Made by a program: the position numbers and the translations under genes. The notes beneath the pieces were generated by a model. It saw only the letters and a program-made list of their open reading frames with translations. It ran no database searches and was not told the origin of the DNA. Positions 46,192 to 55,876 of a stretch of 64,000 bases of DNA are shown here, in pieces; the first letter of the stretch is position 1; every line of letters begins with the position of its first letter. The DNA comes from Fulvivirga ligni (GTDB taxonomy: Bacteria; Bacteroidota; Bacteroidia; Cytophagales; Cyclobacteriaceae): NCBI RefSeq assembly GCF_021389935.1, contig NZ_CP089979.1, positions 4,879,001 to 4,943,000 on the forward strand. Direction: 5' to 3'.

Positions 46192-47235
46192 TTAAAAATC
46201 CGGACACGGTATTTGCATTACATTTCTCGGAGGTTTACGAGGATCTCTGGTAGACCATGAATAAGAAATGGACAGCTCATGCGCCCCACCACTTCCTGCT
46301 CCTAATTTGGAGATGGTATAATCGTAGCTATATCCAATATTGAGAATTTCACCGTTTCCACCTTTTTTGGTGAAGCCTACCAGTAAAACGATAGACTCAT
46401 TATTGCTAAAGCCTTCTATAGATTTGAAGGGTAAACCTCTATACCATGTTCCTATTAAAATAGGCTCCAGGGTTAGATACAAGCCCATATCGAGCTGATC
46501 GAACTCACCTTGTTTTTTATATTGGAAAGTGGGTGTAAGGCTTCTTTCCTGTGGCCTTGAATAAACTCCACTACCTATGGTCCCTGATTTAAACGGTATT
46601 TTCACACCACCATGAAATGAATATTTTATAGGCAATTCCTTTGGATCTCCATCTTCTGAAAATGATTGATTTGGAGTATTCAGGTGATGAGCGGCCAATC
46701 CTAAAAACATGTTTTTAGTGTACAGCATACCGCCAGCAGATAGATCGATAAAGCTTTTTCCAGCATCTCCAAAATCCTCACCCGAATCAACGCCAGTTGG
46801 TAATCCGGTGTTGGGATCGAACTGGTTTGCAAAAGTTAGATCACTGAAATTGATATTTCTATTATAAAAAGCCGCTTGAAAACCTGGTCTAAAGGTAAGC
46901 CATTCGGTAAGGTACAACTGATATGCATACTGCAGCCCTACCATGGTAGAGTTTGTACCCATTACTTGGTCTCTCATTAAGAGCATGCCTACACCACTAT
47001 TTTTACTTTCTATAAAACCATCAACATATGCGGAATATGTCTGAAAATTAGCCTCTATAGCCGGCCATTGATTTCTATAGTTCAGCCCTACTCTCATCTG
47101 CTGATTAGAACCTGCAAAAGCAGGGTTCAGGTAAAGTGGAGCTGCATAGAATTGTGAAAACTGAGGATCCTGGGCCTTAACCACTAAAGGAGCCGCCAGC
47201 AACAACAAACAAAAAAATAGTAAACTTTTGCGCAT
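46192..47235 (-). CDS. PorP/SprF family outer-membrane protein (type IX secretion)
   Basis: 347 residues with a signal peptide ending in VVKAQD. The family start DPQFSQFYAAPLYLNPAFAG is present, and the body shows the regular beta-barrel strands (MRVGLNYRNQWP, WLTFRPGFQAAFYN, IKYSFHGGVKIP). PorP/SprF proteins work with the type IX secretion system, often handling a partner protein with a type B sorting domain. The divergently encoded 1463-residue protein at 47449 is a type B protein, so the two probably function together. Confidence 0.94.
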   Translation of the reverse strand: MRKSLLFFCLLLLAAPLVVKAQDPQFSQFYAAPLYLNPAFAGSNQQMRVGLNYRNQWPAIEANFQTYSAYVDGFIESKNSGVGMLLMRDQVMGTNSTMVGLQYAYQLYLTEWLTFRPGFQAAFYNRNINFSDLTFANQFDPNTGLPTGVDSGEDFGDAGKSFIDLSAGGMLYTKNMFLGLAAHHLNTPNQSFSEDGDPKELPIKYSFHGGVKIPFKSGTIGSGVYSRPQERSLTPTFQYKKQGEFDQLDMGLYLTLEPILIGTWYRGLPFKSIEGFSNNESIVLLVGFTKKGGNGEILNIGYSYDYTISKLGAGSGGAHELSISYSWSTRDPRKPPRNVMQIPCPDF

Positions 47236-47448
47236 GTATATGGACCAATATTTGCTTTAAACCAGAAAAGTAATAAATAATTCTTAAATTACTTGGTGAA
47301 TCAAAAATAAAGAAAGTTAAGCTCTTAGCATAACGCCATTTTATTCTTATTTGTATACTTTAGTATCAAAATACCGTAAAATTCATTGTATAAAATGCAA
47401 TTAGAATTTACTTTTTTAAGTTAATAGTATAAACTAAATACTTCAGGA

Positions 47449-50400
47449 ATGCTGCATTCGCCTTTACGTAGTGCTTGTCTTTTTTTAATCTTAATAGTTA
47501 GTAGCTTTTCAAATATTTTTGCTCAAAGCTACTCAGACCTTCATTGGTATTTTGGAAACAACAACAATGGCTTTGTATTTATAAGACCAGATCTTAATCC
47601 CGAGTCAGTATCAGTACCTAACACATTGGGCACCGGAATGTCAGCCGTAGCCACTGATCCAGTTACTGGTTCTCTATTATTTTATACTGATGGTGTTACC
47701 GTTTATGAACCTAGTGGGGCAGTTATGCTAGGAGGTACTTTATCAGCCTCAGCTACTCCTGTGAGTCAAGGAATTGCCATTTGTGCTGTACCAGGAACGC
47801 CTGATAATTACTACATTTTTACCCTGGACTTTGCAGGAAATCTGCTGGCTACCATTGTAGATATGACAGCAGCCGGAAATGCTCAATTCCTAGAACCTCC
47901 ACGAGGAGAAGTGATGGGAACAACGGCAGTACCTGGTCTTTCCGGTCTTTCTCAGGGCTTTATTATTGTTCCTAACGACAGCAAAGATGGCTTCTGGATA
48001 GTTAGCCATCAGGTTACAACTGCTAACTATGTAACTACAGCTATTACTAGTGCTGGTATACAAACTCCTAACCCACCTACAGCTATTGGTGCGGCAGTTT
48101 CAGTAAACAACATTTCATTTAATAAAAATACAAACTCACTAGCCGTTGCCGCCGCCGCACCTGCTACTGATATTCAGATTATTAACATTGACCGATCTAC
48201 TGGAGCTTTAACTGCAGGCTTAGCTATATCTGGATTCGATGGTATTTATGACACCGAGTGGACAAATTCTGGTGATTATATTTATGCATCGGGAGTGTTT
48301 GGACCTAAAAGTGAGCTAGTAAGAATAGATGCCATAACATCTGCTGTAGAAGTTATTCCTAATCTCAACATTTCAATGAGTTATGGTTTGAAAATGGCAC
48401 CTGATAGCACTATCTATCATTTATATCAGGCTCCCGGATTTACATTCAAAGTAGGTAGAATAAATAGTCCTGATTCAGTCTTAGTTTCACAAATTTTATA
48501 TGAGCCAAATGCTTTTGATGTTGATGATTATTTTGCTCAACAGTTTCCAACCTTTCTGGCAGATATATCGCCAGGCCTAACAGCTGATTTTACATTTTCG
48601 GGCACATGTCAGAATGAAGAAACTTTTTTCTATCCATTAATAGAACCAAGAGCTGATAGTGTAAGATGGAATTTTGGAGATCAAAGTAGTTCTACCACAC
48701 TGGCTCCATCTCATACTTATACTGAGGCCAATAGTTATGATGTTACTCTTACTGCTTACTTAAATGGAGATTCAGCAGTCTCGGTTCCTCAAACAGTGCC
48801 TATAAATACTTTTGAAATTCAAATCACATTAAGAAGTGACACCACTTTTTGTCTGGAAGATTATCCTAGAAGCACGTATTCTCCGGTTGGAAATGGAACG
48901 GCCTCTGTGGTTGCCGAAATTAGCGGTAGTCCATCAAGCGTGATATGGTCTAATGACAATACTGGAAACACATTGACCCCTGACTCATCTGGCTATTATT
49001 ATGTTATTGCTACCGACGCTTCTGGTTGTTCTACACATGCAGGAATAACTGTAAATACTTACGGAGAAGAAAAACAGCGTTCTAATGTTTGGTATTTTGG
49101 AAACAATGCGGGGATAGACTTTAACAGCGGTGCAGCAGTTGCTATTCCATTTGGAAATTCTTCAATCTATAATGGTGGTAATCAAATGATTGCCGAAGAA
49201 GGGTGTGCTATCTATTGCGATAGAAATGGAGAGCCTTTGTTCTATACTAATGGTGAGGATGTATATGACAGTGAAGGCAATTTATTAACCAACCCTGATA
49301 AGATTGGAGGAAGTACTGGTTCTACACAATCATCCTTAATAGTTCCTTTCCCTGATGATGAAACAATATTTTACATATTTACAACTCAAGAAGTAAACTT
49401 TGGAAATGGCACCACTTTCGATCTACAATATTCTGTATTTGATTTAAAGGATGAGAGCAATGGAACCAAAGGGGCAATGGTTAGAAATAATAATGGTGAA
49501 ATTGTCACCAAATTATGTAGCGGAGTTACTGAGAGACTAACAGGAACAGAAGAATGGGTTATTGTCCATGAATTTGGCAACAGCAACTTTAAAGCTTTTC
49601 CCATTGAAGCAGATGGAATTGGAAGTCCTGTAATATCTAATGTGGGTCCATCGCATGATGCTCCCATAGAGGCTCTTGGCTATATGACACTTAGTGGAAC
49701 AGGAATGCTAGCCGTCGCATACAGTGAAGGACCTAACAGCAATTATGTAGATCTACTCCAACTTGTAGATAGTACAGGAGCCATTAATGAAATTGGCCTT
49801 TTAGATGTCAATAACCCTCAAGATGCTCAAAGTACTGGCTATCCTATCTCTGGACAGGTATATGGTGTATGTTTTAGTCCTGATGGATCGAACTTATTCG
49901 CTACGGTGCAGGGCACTCCAAGTCATTTATTAAGATGGAAAGTTGACACTACTACACTTGCCAATACTGTTACTCCATTTGAATATATTCAGGATTCCGT
50001 AAGGCATGATATAGACAACTCTACAGCGCTTTTAGGAGCCATGCAAGTAGGTCCGGACGGGCAGATTTATATTGCAGCAGATGGCCAACAAGTAATTCCG
50101 GCCATTTCAAACCCGAACATTGATTGGGACGACGAGATTACAATCAATGATTTTGGTTTAGATCCTACCAGCACCAGTGCTCAAGGCCTTCCTAACTTTA
50201 TTCAAAACATTAGCTCACCCAGTCAAGGAGCAAGCTTAACTGTTTCAGGCGGGTGTTTTGGAGATCAAGTAACACTGACTATAGAAAATGCACTTTATTT
50301 GGAGCAATATATCATTAACGTCAATTATGAAGATGGCTCCCACAAACTTGGTCCAGTAGTATTAACTCAAGCTAATAACAGCACTACATATACTCCTGAT

Positions 50401-51840
50401 GAACCCGGCATCTATACCGTAACTGTAGATATTACGAATGATTGTAATGATGATTTAGGCAGTCTCGCTGATCAAAACTTTATCATTAACCCACTTCCTG
50501 AGTTCTCACTCAGTGTTCAAGCTCAACCAAGCTGTGGTTTAGCGAATGGTTCTCTATCAATTAATTTCACTGAGATCGCAAACAAAAGCTTTACTGTAAG
50601 TGGACCTGTTCCATCGCCTTCTACCACCGTTACAAATTCGACTATGCTAGTAAATAATCTAAGTGCTGGTTTTTATACAGTGACTACACTGGATGCGCTT
50701 ACAGGTTGTAGTGATGTCAGGTCAATCAGTCTCAACAACCCGACCACTTATACACCTGACGACTTAAATGTAAACACGGACTGTAATGATCAAGGTGGGG
50801 TGGTTAACTTCACTTTTACACCGGCATCGGCGGCCCCTGCCACTTATAGATGGTTTATTTACCGTCAAGGTTCTAATGAACTTGTGGCTTCAGGACTTGA
50901 AAGCGATTTACCATTTACTAATCTAGAAACTGACGATTACTACTTTCAGATTGTAGACTTAAGTGGATGTATTACTTCAGGTACAATCTCTACTTCACCT
51001 CCCCCTGCTATTGCTCTGGAAATACCTGCTGAATATGTAGCGTGTGGAGAAGAGGTAGCTCGTATTCCATTTACTACATCAAGCCAACTTTCCCCTGAAG
51101 TTACACCTTCAGCTACCTTTGAACAGGGAAGTAATATTATTCTTATAACCACACCAGGAACATATCAGGTTACGGCTTTTGGAGATGGTATTAATACTTG
51201 CGATACTACCGCAACAGTAAATGTGGTTTTCCCTCAAGAACTGCCTACACCTTATAACCCTAGATATGCAATATGCCCTGATGAACAGGCTCCTCTGAAT
51301 CAACAGTTTGTTAAATTACCAACTGCCCCAGACGGATTCTCCTCGGTTAGATGGTTTGACGAAGATGGTGCTGAGATACTTCCTAATAATGGCGGTAATG
51401 ACTATCAATTTACAGCTAGTGGCGACACTTTGATAATAGGTGTAACTGGAAGAGTAAATTTTGAAGCTACTAATGCCTTTGGCTGTATAACTGAAGGTGT
51501 GATCAACATAGTTCAAGATTGTGAAGGAAGAGTAAGTGCTCCTACAGCCTTTAACCCAAGCAGCCTTAACCCACTTAATAGAGCTTGGAGAATATTCCCT
51601 ATTATGATATCAGATGAAGACTTTCAGATTTTCATATTCAACCGATGGGGAGAAATGATATTCCAATCGAGCAGTCTTGATGATATGCAAAACGGCGAGG
51701 GCTGGAATGGTGGATATGATAATGATCTAAGCCGTCCGGTACCTGGAGGAACCTTTGCCTATAAAGTAGAATTCCGTAGTGAATATGAACCCGAAAAAGG
51801 AGTTCAGGAACAGCGTGGTGGAATAACTTTAATTAGATAA
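47449..51840 (+). CDS. Giant cell-surface protein with PKD domain and type B T9SS sorting domain
   Basis: 1463 residues: signal peptide ending IFAQS, then two copies of a module that starts HWYFGNNNNGF (residue about 31) and VWYFGNNAGIDF (about 547). Each copy is followed by a beta-propeller-like stretch with repeated YIAADGQ/FSPDGS motifs. A PKD domain lies at about 375-455 (VRWNFGDQSSSTTLAPSHTY). The last 90 residues (from about 1370) form the gliding-motility-associated type B C-terminal domain: FQIFIFNRWGEMIFQS, GWNGGYDND and PGGTFAYKVEF. The protein should be exported by the type IX system and attached at the surface or secreted. Divergent from PorP/SprF at 212 bases. Confidence 0.92.
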   Translation: MLHSPLRSACLFLILIVSSFSNIFAQSYSDLHWYFGNNNNGFVFIRPDLNPESVSVPNTLGTGMSAVATDPVTGSLLFYTDGVTVYEPSGAVMLGGTLSASATPVSQGIAICAVPGTPDNYYIFTLDFAGNLLATIVDMTAAGNAQFLEPPRGEVMGTTAVPGLSGLSQGFIIVPNDSKDGFWIVSHQVTTANYVTTAITSAGIQTPNPPTAIGAAVSVNNISFNKNTNSLAVAAAAPATDIQIINIDRSTGALTAGLAISGFDGIYDTEWTNSGDYIYASGVFGPKSELVRIDAITSAVEVIPNLNISMSYGLKMAPDSTIYHLYQAPGFTFKVGRINSPDSVLVSQILYEPNAFDVDDYFAQQFPTFLADISPGLTADFTFSGTCQNEETFFYPLIEPRADSVRWNFGDQSSSTTLAPSHTYTEANSYDVTLTAYLNGDSAVSVPQTVPINTFEIQITLRSDTTFCLEDYPRSTYSPVGNGTASVVAEISGSPSSVIWSNDNTGNTLTPDSSGYYYVIATDASGCSTHAGITVNTYGEEKQRSNVWYFGNNAGIDFNSGAAVAIPFGNSSIYNGGNQMIAEEGCAIYCDRNGEPLFYTNGEDVYDSEGNLLTNPDKIGGSTGSTQSSLIVPFPDDETIFYIFTTQEVNFGNGTTFDLQYSVFDLKDESNGTKGAMVRNNNGEIVTKLCSGVTERLTGTEEWVIVHEFGNSNFKAFPIEADGIGSPVISNVGPSHDAPIEALGYMTLSGTGMLAVAYSEGPNSNYVDLLQLVDSTGAINEIGLLDVNNPQDAQSTGYPISGQVYGVCFSPDGSNLFATVQGTPSHLLRWKVDTTTLANTVTPFEYIQDSVRHDIDNSTALLGAMQVGPDGQIYIAADGQQVIPAISNPNIDWDDEITINDFGLDPTSTSAQGLPNFIQNISSPSQGASLTVSGGCFGDQVTLTIENALYLEQYIINVNYEDGSHKLGPVVLTQANNSTTYTPDEPGIYTVTVDITNDCNDDLGSLADQNFIINPLPEFSLSVQAQPSCGLANGSLSINFTEIANKSFTVSGPVPSPSTTVTNSTMLVNNLSAGFYTVTTLDALTGCSDVRSISLNNPTTYTPDDLNVNTDCNDQGGVVNFTFTPASAAPATYRWFIYRQGSNELVASGLESDLPFTNLETDDYYFQIVDLSGCITSGTISTSPPPAIALEIPAEYVACGEEVARIPFTTSSQLSPEVTPSATFEQGSNIILITTPGTYQVTAFGDGINTCDTTATVNVVFPQELPTPYNPRYAICPDEQAPLNQQFVKLPTAPDGFSSVRWFDEDGAEILPNNGGNDYQFTASGDTLIIGVTGRVNFEATNAFGCITEGVINIVQDCEGRVSAPTAFNPSSLNPLNRAWRIFPIMISDEDFQIFIFNRWGEMIFQSSSLDDMQNGEGWNGGYDNDLSRPVPGGTFAYKVEFRSEYEPEKGVQEQRGGITLIR

Positions 51841-51871
51841 TTTTGTTGACCGAATAAAACGAACCTAAAAC

Positions 51872-52228
51872 ATGAAAAAAATAAATATTACGCTTTTAGC
51901 GATTGTCTTTGTATCTCTTTGTTCATTTTCTTCTTTCGATTTTCTTAAAACTTCATTGAAGCTTAAGGTGCTTAATGAGTTAGGAAATGTAGAAGAAGGT
52001 GTGGCTGTACAACTATACGGCTCAGAAGAAGATTACAGAGCGGAAAGTAACCCATTATCTGAGGTGCAATACACTAATGATAAAGGTGAAGTAAAATTCA
52101 AAGACCTGGAACCTAAGGTTTATTTTGTAAACGCTGAGAAAGGCGATAAAAACAACATTGGTGCTGGCGTGCAGACTGACGTTTTAGAGGAAGGTAAGTT
52201 GAATAAAGTAACGATTATTATAGAATAG
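51872..52228 (+). CDS. Small secreted prealbumin-like protein
   Basis: 118 residues with a signal peptide (FVSLCSFSSFDF at the end). The rest resembles a SpaA/carboxypeptidase-regulatory beta-sandwich: LKLKVLNELGNVEEGVAVQL, NDKGEVKFKDLEPKVYFV, and VTIIIE at the end. It starts 31 bases after the giant surface protein and its stop overlaps the Nudix start by one base (TAGTG). Whether it helps the surface protein is not known. Confidence 0.8.
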   Translation: MKKINITLLAIVFVSLCSFSSFDFLKTSLKLKVLNELGNVEEGVAVQLYGSEEDYRAESNPLSEVQYTNDKGEVKFKDLEPKVYFVNAEKGDKNNIGAGVQTDVLEEGKLNKVTIIIE

Positions 52229-52773
52229 TGCACAGACAAGATCTGATTAATAAACTCACAAATTACAGCCCTGAATATCAAGAAGAAGTTGAATTCAGGG
52301 CTTCTTTTTTAACCTTTGTTAAGGCGAATGAAACATGTTTTGAGCGTTCATTAGCAGAAGGCCACGTAACAGGATCAGCCTGGATTTTAAATAAAGAGCG
52401 TACTCATACGCTTCTTATGCATCATGCTAAGCTAAACCGATGGCTACAGCTAGGAGGCCATGCCGACGGTGACTCTAATGTAGAGGCGGTAGCTATGAAA
52501 GAAGCTGAGGAGGAATCTGGCTTAAAGCATATTTTATTCATCAATCATGACGTTTTTGATATTGACATTCACCTGATTCCTGCAAGGAAGCAGGACCCTG
52601 ACCATTATCATTATGACGTAAGGTTCCAATTTGAGGCTGACATGAATGAGCCTCTTGAAATTAACTCAGAGTCTAATGACCTGCAGTGGGTACCGCTGGA
52701 TAAGATCAAGGACTTTACTGATGAAAGAAGTATTTTAAGAATGGTTGAGAAAACACTCAACGCGCAGCAATAA
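52228..52773 (+). CDS. Nudix hydrolase
   Basis: 181 residues. The Nudix box is visible as GGHADGDSNVEAVAMKEAEEESGL at about residues 72-95, with Lys in place of the usual Arg (KEAEEESG for REUXEEXGU). It hydrolyses a nucleoside diphosphate linked to another moiety; substrate unknown. It starts at GTG sharing one base with the stop of the upstream secreted protein gene, which implies translational coupling; the first ATG-encoded Met is too far inside. Its last 17 bases overlap a minus-strand small membrane gene. Confidence 0.92.
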   Translation: MHRQDLINKLTNYSPEYQEEVEFRASFLTFVKANETCFERSLAEGHVTGSAWILNKERTHTLLMHHAKLNRWLQLGGHADGDSNVEAVAMKEAEEESGLKHILFINHDVFDIDIHLIPARKQDPDHYHYDVRFQFEADMNEPLEINSESNDLQWVPLDKIKDFTDERSILRMVEKTLNAQQ

Positions 52774-52918
52774 ACAACAGCACAAAACTCAGCACCACTA
52801 TCCAGAATAAATACGGCTGCAATGCAGGCACTATAATGATCGATTGAACCATGAGAATCCACATGGCAAATAAAAGTACAGATACTATTTTTAAGGTTGA
52901 TCGCGTCTTAGTACTCAT
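52757..52918 (-). CDS. Two-helix small membrane protein
   Basis: A 53-residue frame from ATG at 52918 to TGA at 52757. The sequence opens MSTKTRSTLKIVSVLLFAMW, has a first helix to about residue 30, a PALQP turn at 31-35, a second helix (LFWIVVLSFVLLFIAA) and a final Arg. A basic N-terminus and two clean hydrophobic helices with a Pro turn are unlikely by chance. It converges on the Nudix gene and overlaps it by 17 bases. No family recognised. Confidence 0.65.
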   Translation of the reverse strand: MSTKTRSTLKIVSVLLFAMWILMVQSIIIVPALQPYLFWIVVLSFVLLFIAAR

Positions 52919-53067
52919 GTTTTTCAGGTTTTGGTTTATATAGTTTCTAAAACATTCACTAAACAGCTAGTGAAGAAATAAAGTTATCTATTCAAAATGA
53001 ACCAGCAACCTTTTTATGTATTTTCTGGTTGAAGTGATAGTTTTGTGCTCAAACTTTCAAGATTTAT

Positions 53068-54027
53068 ATGGCAGAGATAGGAATAGACATTAATAAAGCT
53101 AAAAGCATCTTAGAAGCAGGCTCTCTGGTGGCCATTCCTACCGAAACAGTGTATGGTCTGGCCGGTAATGCTTTTGATCAGAAAGCTGTTGCCAGCATCT
53201 TTGAAGTAAAAAAAAGGCCCTCTTTTGATCCGTTGATTGTTCATACACACTCTCTGGATAGCGTGAAAGAACTGGTTAAAAAGATACCAACCAAGGCACT
53301 TTTACTTGCCGAACGCTTCTGGCCTGGTCCGCTTACCATATTGCTACCCAAAAAACAGGTAATCCCAGATTTGGTGACCTCTGGCTTAGACACAGTGGCC
53401 ATAAGAATACCACAGCAGTCTCTAACTCTGGAGCTGCTTAAAAGTCTTGATTTTCCACTAGTTGCTCCTAGCGCTAATCCGTTTGGCTATGTAAGCCCTA
53501 CGTCTGCCCAGCACGTAAACAAGCAGCTGGGAGAACATATAGAGTATATTCTGGATGGCGGCAATTGTACTGTAGGATTAGAGTCTACCATTGTAGGCTT
53601 TGATGATGAAGCTAAAGCCACTATTTATAGATTAGGAGGCACTAGCAAAGAAAAGATTGAAAGCATTATTGGTACTGTTCAGGTAAACGATCACTCCACT
53701 TCTAACCCGAAGGCACCGGGTATGCTTGCTTCTCATTACTCCCCCGGTAAAAAGGTGATTTTAGGAAGTTTTGAAGAGCTCGAAAAGATAGAAAAAAGCA
53801 GTAGCACGGCTTCAATCACATTCAGCAAGCCCTTAAAAGGCATTGGCATAAGCCACACCGTAGTTCTTGCAGCAGATGGCAAACTAACTACAGCAGCACA
53901 GAACTTATTTTCTGCTTTAAGAGAGCTTGATAAGCCTTCAGTAAAAACCATTTTGGCAGAACGCGCCCCCGATCATGGCTTAGGCTTGGCCATCAATGAC
54001 CGATTAAAAAGAGCCGCTGCAGAATAG
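53068..54027 (+). CDS. L-threonylcarbamoyladenylate synthase (Sua5/YwlC)
   Basis: 319 residues. The YrdC-like core (about 10-195) has the family KxR and SxN elements: VKKRPSFDPLIVHTHS, WPGPLTILL, AIRIPQQ, APSANPFGYVSPT and STIVGFDD. The C-terminal Sua5 domain (about 215-319) follows after the conserved APGMLASHYSPGK linker. It uses threonine, bicarbonate and ATP to make threonylcarbamoyl-AMP for the t6A modification of tRNA. TAGTTTTG at 53038-53045 is a possible -7 element. Length shows the longer Sua5 form, not the short YrdC form. Confidence 0.95.
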   Translation: MAEIGIDINKAKSILEAGSLVAIPTETVYGLAGNAFDQKAVASIFEVKKRPSFDPLIVHTHSLDSVKELVKKIPTKALLLAERFWPGPLTILLPKKQVIPDLVTSGLDTVAIRIPQQSLTLELLKSLDFPLVAPSANPFGYVSPTSAQHVNKQLGEHIEYILDGGNCTVGLESTIVGFDDEAKATIYRLGGTSKEKIESIIGTVQVNDHSTSNPKAPGMLASHYSPGKKVILGSFEELEKIEKSSSTASITFSKPLKGIGISHTVVLAADGKLTTAAQNLFSALRELDKPSVKTILAERAPDHGLGLAINDRLKRAAAE

Positions 54028-54200
54028 CACTAAAGAAAAAAAGGTCTTTATTCATCCCCCTATTTTTAGGAAAACTGTCCCGCAATGGAGTTTCACGTAT
54101 AGATTAGACCTTCCACAAAGAGAATATTAAAAAACTATCCGGCAAACATGCAGTTTAGTAGATAATTACAGATATTTAGGCCATCAAAAAAATCAGCAAA

Positions 54201-55388
54201 ATGAGAACTATTGACGACATTAATTTTAACGGCAAAAAAGCCTTAATAAGAGTGGATTTTAACGTTCCACTTAACGACAAAAACGAAATTACAGACCATA
54301 CAAGAATAAAAGCGGCAGTACCTACTATCAAGAAAATTTTAGATGATGGAGGTTCTGCTATCCTTATGTCTCACCTGGGAAGACCAAAGGGAGGACCAGA
54401 GGAAAAGTTCTCTTTAAAGCATTTGGTAGCTGATCTTTCAGAAAGATTCGGTACAGAAGTGAAATTTGCTTCTGACTGCGTAGGTGAAGAGGCTGAAGCC
54501 AAAGCCGCTGACTTAAAGCCAGGAGAAATCCTTTTATTAGAAAACCTAAGATTTCACAATGAAGAAACAAAAGGAGACGAGGCGTTTGCTAAGCAGCTTT
54601 CTAAATTAGGTGATATTTACGTAAACGATGCATTTGGAACTGCTCATAGAGCGCACGCTTCTACCAGCATTGTAGCTCAGTATTTTGACGAGAAGGTTAG
54701 CGGCTATGTGATGTCTGCCGAGCTTAACAACGCTGAGAAAATATTAAACTCTCCTGAAAGACCTTTCACTGCTATTATGGGTGGTGCAAAGATTTCTGAT
54801 AAGATCTTAATCATTGAAAAACTTCTTGATAAAGTAGATAACCTGATCATTGGCGGTGGAATGTCATACACATTCTCTAAAGCTCAGGGTGGTAAAATTG
54901 GAAATTCATTACTTGAAGAAGATAAGATGAGCTTATCTCTAGAATTAATGGAAAAAGCTAAGGCTAAAGGTGTAAACCTAATTTTACCAGTAGATACTGT
55001 TGAAGCTGATGATTTCAGTAACGATGCTAACAAAAAAGTGGTGAAGTCTGGTCAGATAGATGATAACTGGGAAGGCCTTGATATTGGTCCTGATACCATC
55101 AAATTATTTGCCGATACAGTAGCGAAATCTAAAACAGTGCTTTGGAATGGTCCTATGGGCGTTTTCGAATTCCCTAGCTTTGCTACAGGTACTGAAGGAA
55201 TAGCTGAAGCTGTGGTGGAAGCTACCGAAAACGGAGGTTTCTCATTAATTGGTGGTGGTGATTCTGCCTCGGCTATTAACAACCTCGGCTATGGAGATAA
55301 AGTATCTTACGTTTCTACCGGTGGTGGTGCATTATTAGAATATATGGAAGGAAAAGAACTTCCTGGTGTGAAAGCACTGGAGAACTAA
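54201..55388 (+). CDS. pgk: Phosphoglycerate kinase
   Basis: 395 residues, normal length. Transfers phosphate from 1,3-bisphosphoglycerate to ADP in glycolysis. Recognisable blocks: [14 protein letters not shown] (substrate site) near the start, [49 protein letters not shown], and the nucleotide site [12 protein letters not shown] with GGGDSASAI near the C-terminus. The gene stands alone between a 173-base gap and a strong terminator. Confidence 0.98.
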   Translation: MRTIDDINFNGKKALIRVDFNVPLNDKNEITDHTRIKAAVPTIKKILDDGGSAILMSHLGRPKGGPEEKFSLKHLVADLSERFGTEVKFASDCVGEEAEAKAADLKPGEILLLENLRFHNEETKGDEAFAKQLSKLGDIYVNDAFGTAHRAHASTSIVAQYFDEKVSGYVMSAELNNAEKILNSPERPFTAIMGGAKISDKILIIEKLLDKVDNLIIGGGMSYTFSKAQGGKIGNSLLEEDKMSLSLELMEKAKAKGVNLILPVDTVEADDFSNDANKKVVKSGQIDDNWEGLDIGPDTIKLFADTVAKSKTVLWNGPMGVFEFPSFATGTEGIAEAVVEATENGGFSLIGGGDSASAINNLGYGDKVSYVSTGGGALLEYMEGKELPGVKALEN

Positions 55389-55409
55389 TCCTTATTAATA
55401 ACTGATTAC

Positions 55410-55455
55410 AAAGGATGTCTTGAAATTAACCTTTTGAGACATCCTTTCTTTTTTT
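55410..55455 (+). terminator. Terminator of pgk
   Basis: AAAGGATGTCT (55410-55420) pairs perfectly with AGACATCCTTT (55437-55447), followed by C and a run of seven T. The 16-base loop also contains the TTTG that may serve as the -33 element of the next promoter. Confidence 0.88.
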
Positions 55456-55464
55456 ATATCTTTC
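55433..55464 (+). promoter_or_regulatory. Candidate promoter TTTG-N20-TATCTTTC
   Basis: TTTG at 55433 and TATCTTTC at 55457-55464 have the 20-base spacing expected of Bacteroidota -33/-7 promoters. The -7 element ends four bases before the ATG at 55469, so the leader would be almost absent. It overlaps the pgk terminator. Confidence 0.5.
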
Positions 55465-55468
55465 CAGA

Positions 55469-55876
55469 ATGTCATTAACTAAAGAAGAAAAACTGAGCCA
55501 CCTACTTGACCTGATGAATATGGCCAAGATAGATTCCTCTATTCAAAGAATTGAGTCCGTCTATATCTATAAAGTGGCCGAGAAAATGGGTATTGATAAA
55601 CTCGAATTAGTAAAGTTGGAAACTTTAGGTATTGACAAACGATCAGTTCCTAAAACAGAATATCAGATTATCCCACTGTTTCACAGGCTCTTAATCCTTA
55701 TGTGCATAGACACTGATATTGATGACCTGGAAAAATCCTTCTGCAGAGAGCTAGGAATAAAAATGGGCTTAAATCCTTTCGCCGTAACGGATATTATTGA
55801 GCTTGCCTGTAAAAAGCAGCCTCATCATCTGAGTCCGGATGAGATAAACACTATTTTCAGGAGATACTATAATTAA
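55469..55876 (+). CDS. TerB-like helical protein
   Basis: 135 residues, all-helical. The pattern SLTKEEKLSHLLDLMNMAKIDSSIQRIE followed by paired helices with DIDDLEKSF and MGLNPFAVTDI resembles TerB-like cytoplasmic proteins (tellurite-resistance fold) by helix arrangement; the acidic metal site is not clearly seen, so the family assignment is tentative. It converges with the serine hydrolase gene, with no gap between the stops. Confidence 0.6.
   Translation: MSLTKEEKLSHLLDLMNMAKIDSSIQRIESVYIYKVAEKMGIDKLELVKLETLGIDKRSVPKTEYQIIPLFHRLLILMCIDTDIDDLEKSFCRELGIKMGLNPFAVTDIIELACKKQPHHLSPDEINTIFRRYYN

Noticed and set aside
47236-47448. Small gene between PorP/SprF and the surface protein
   Set aside because: The 213-base gap is AT-rich with stops in all frames; it is more likely a divergent promoter region.
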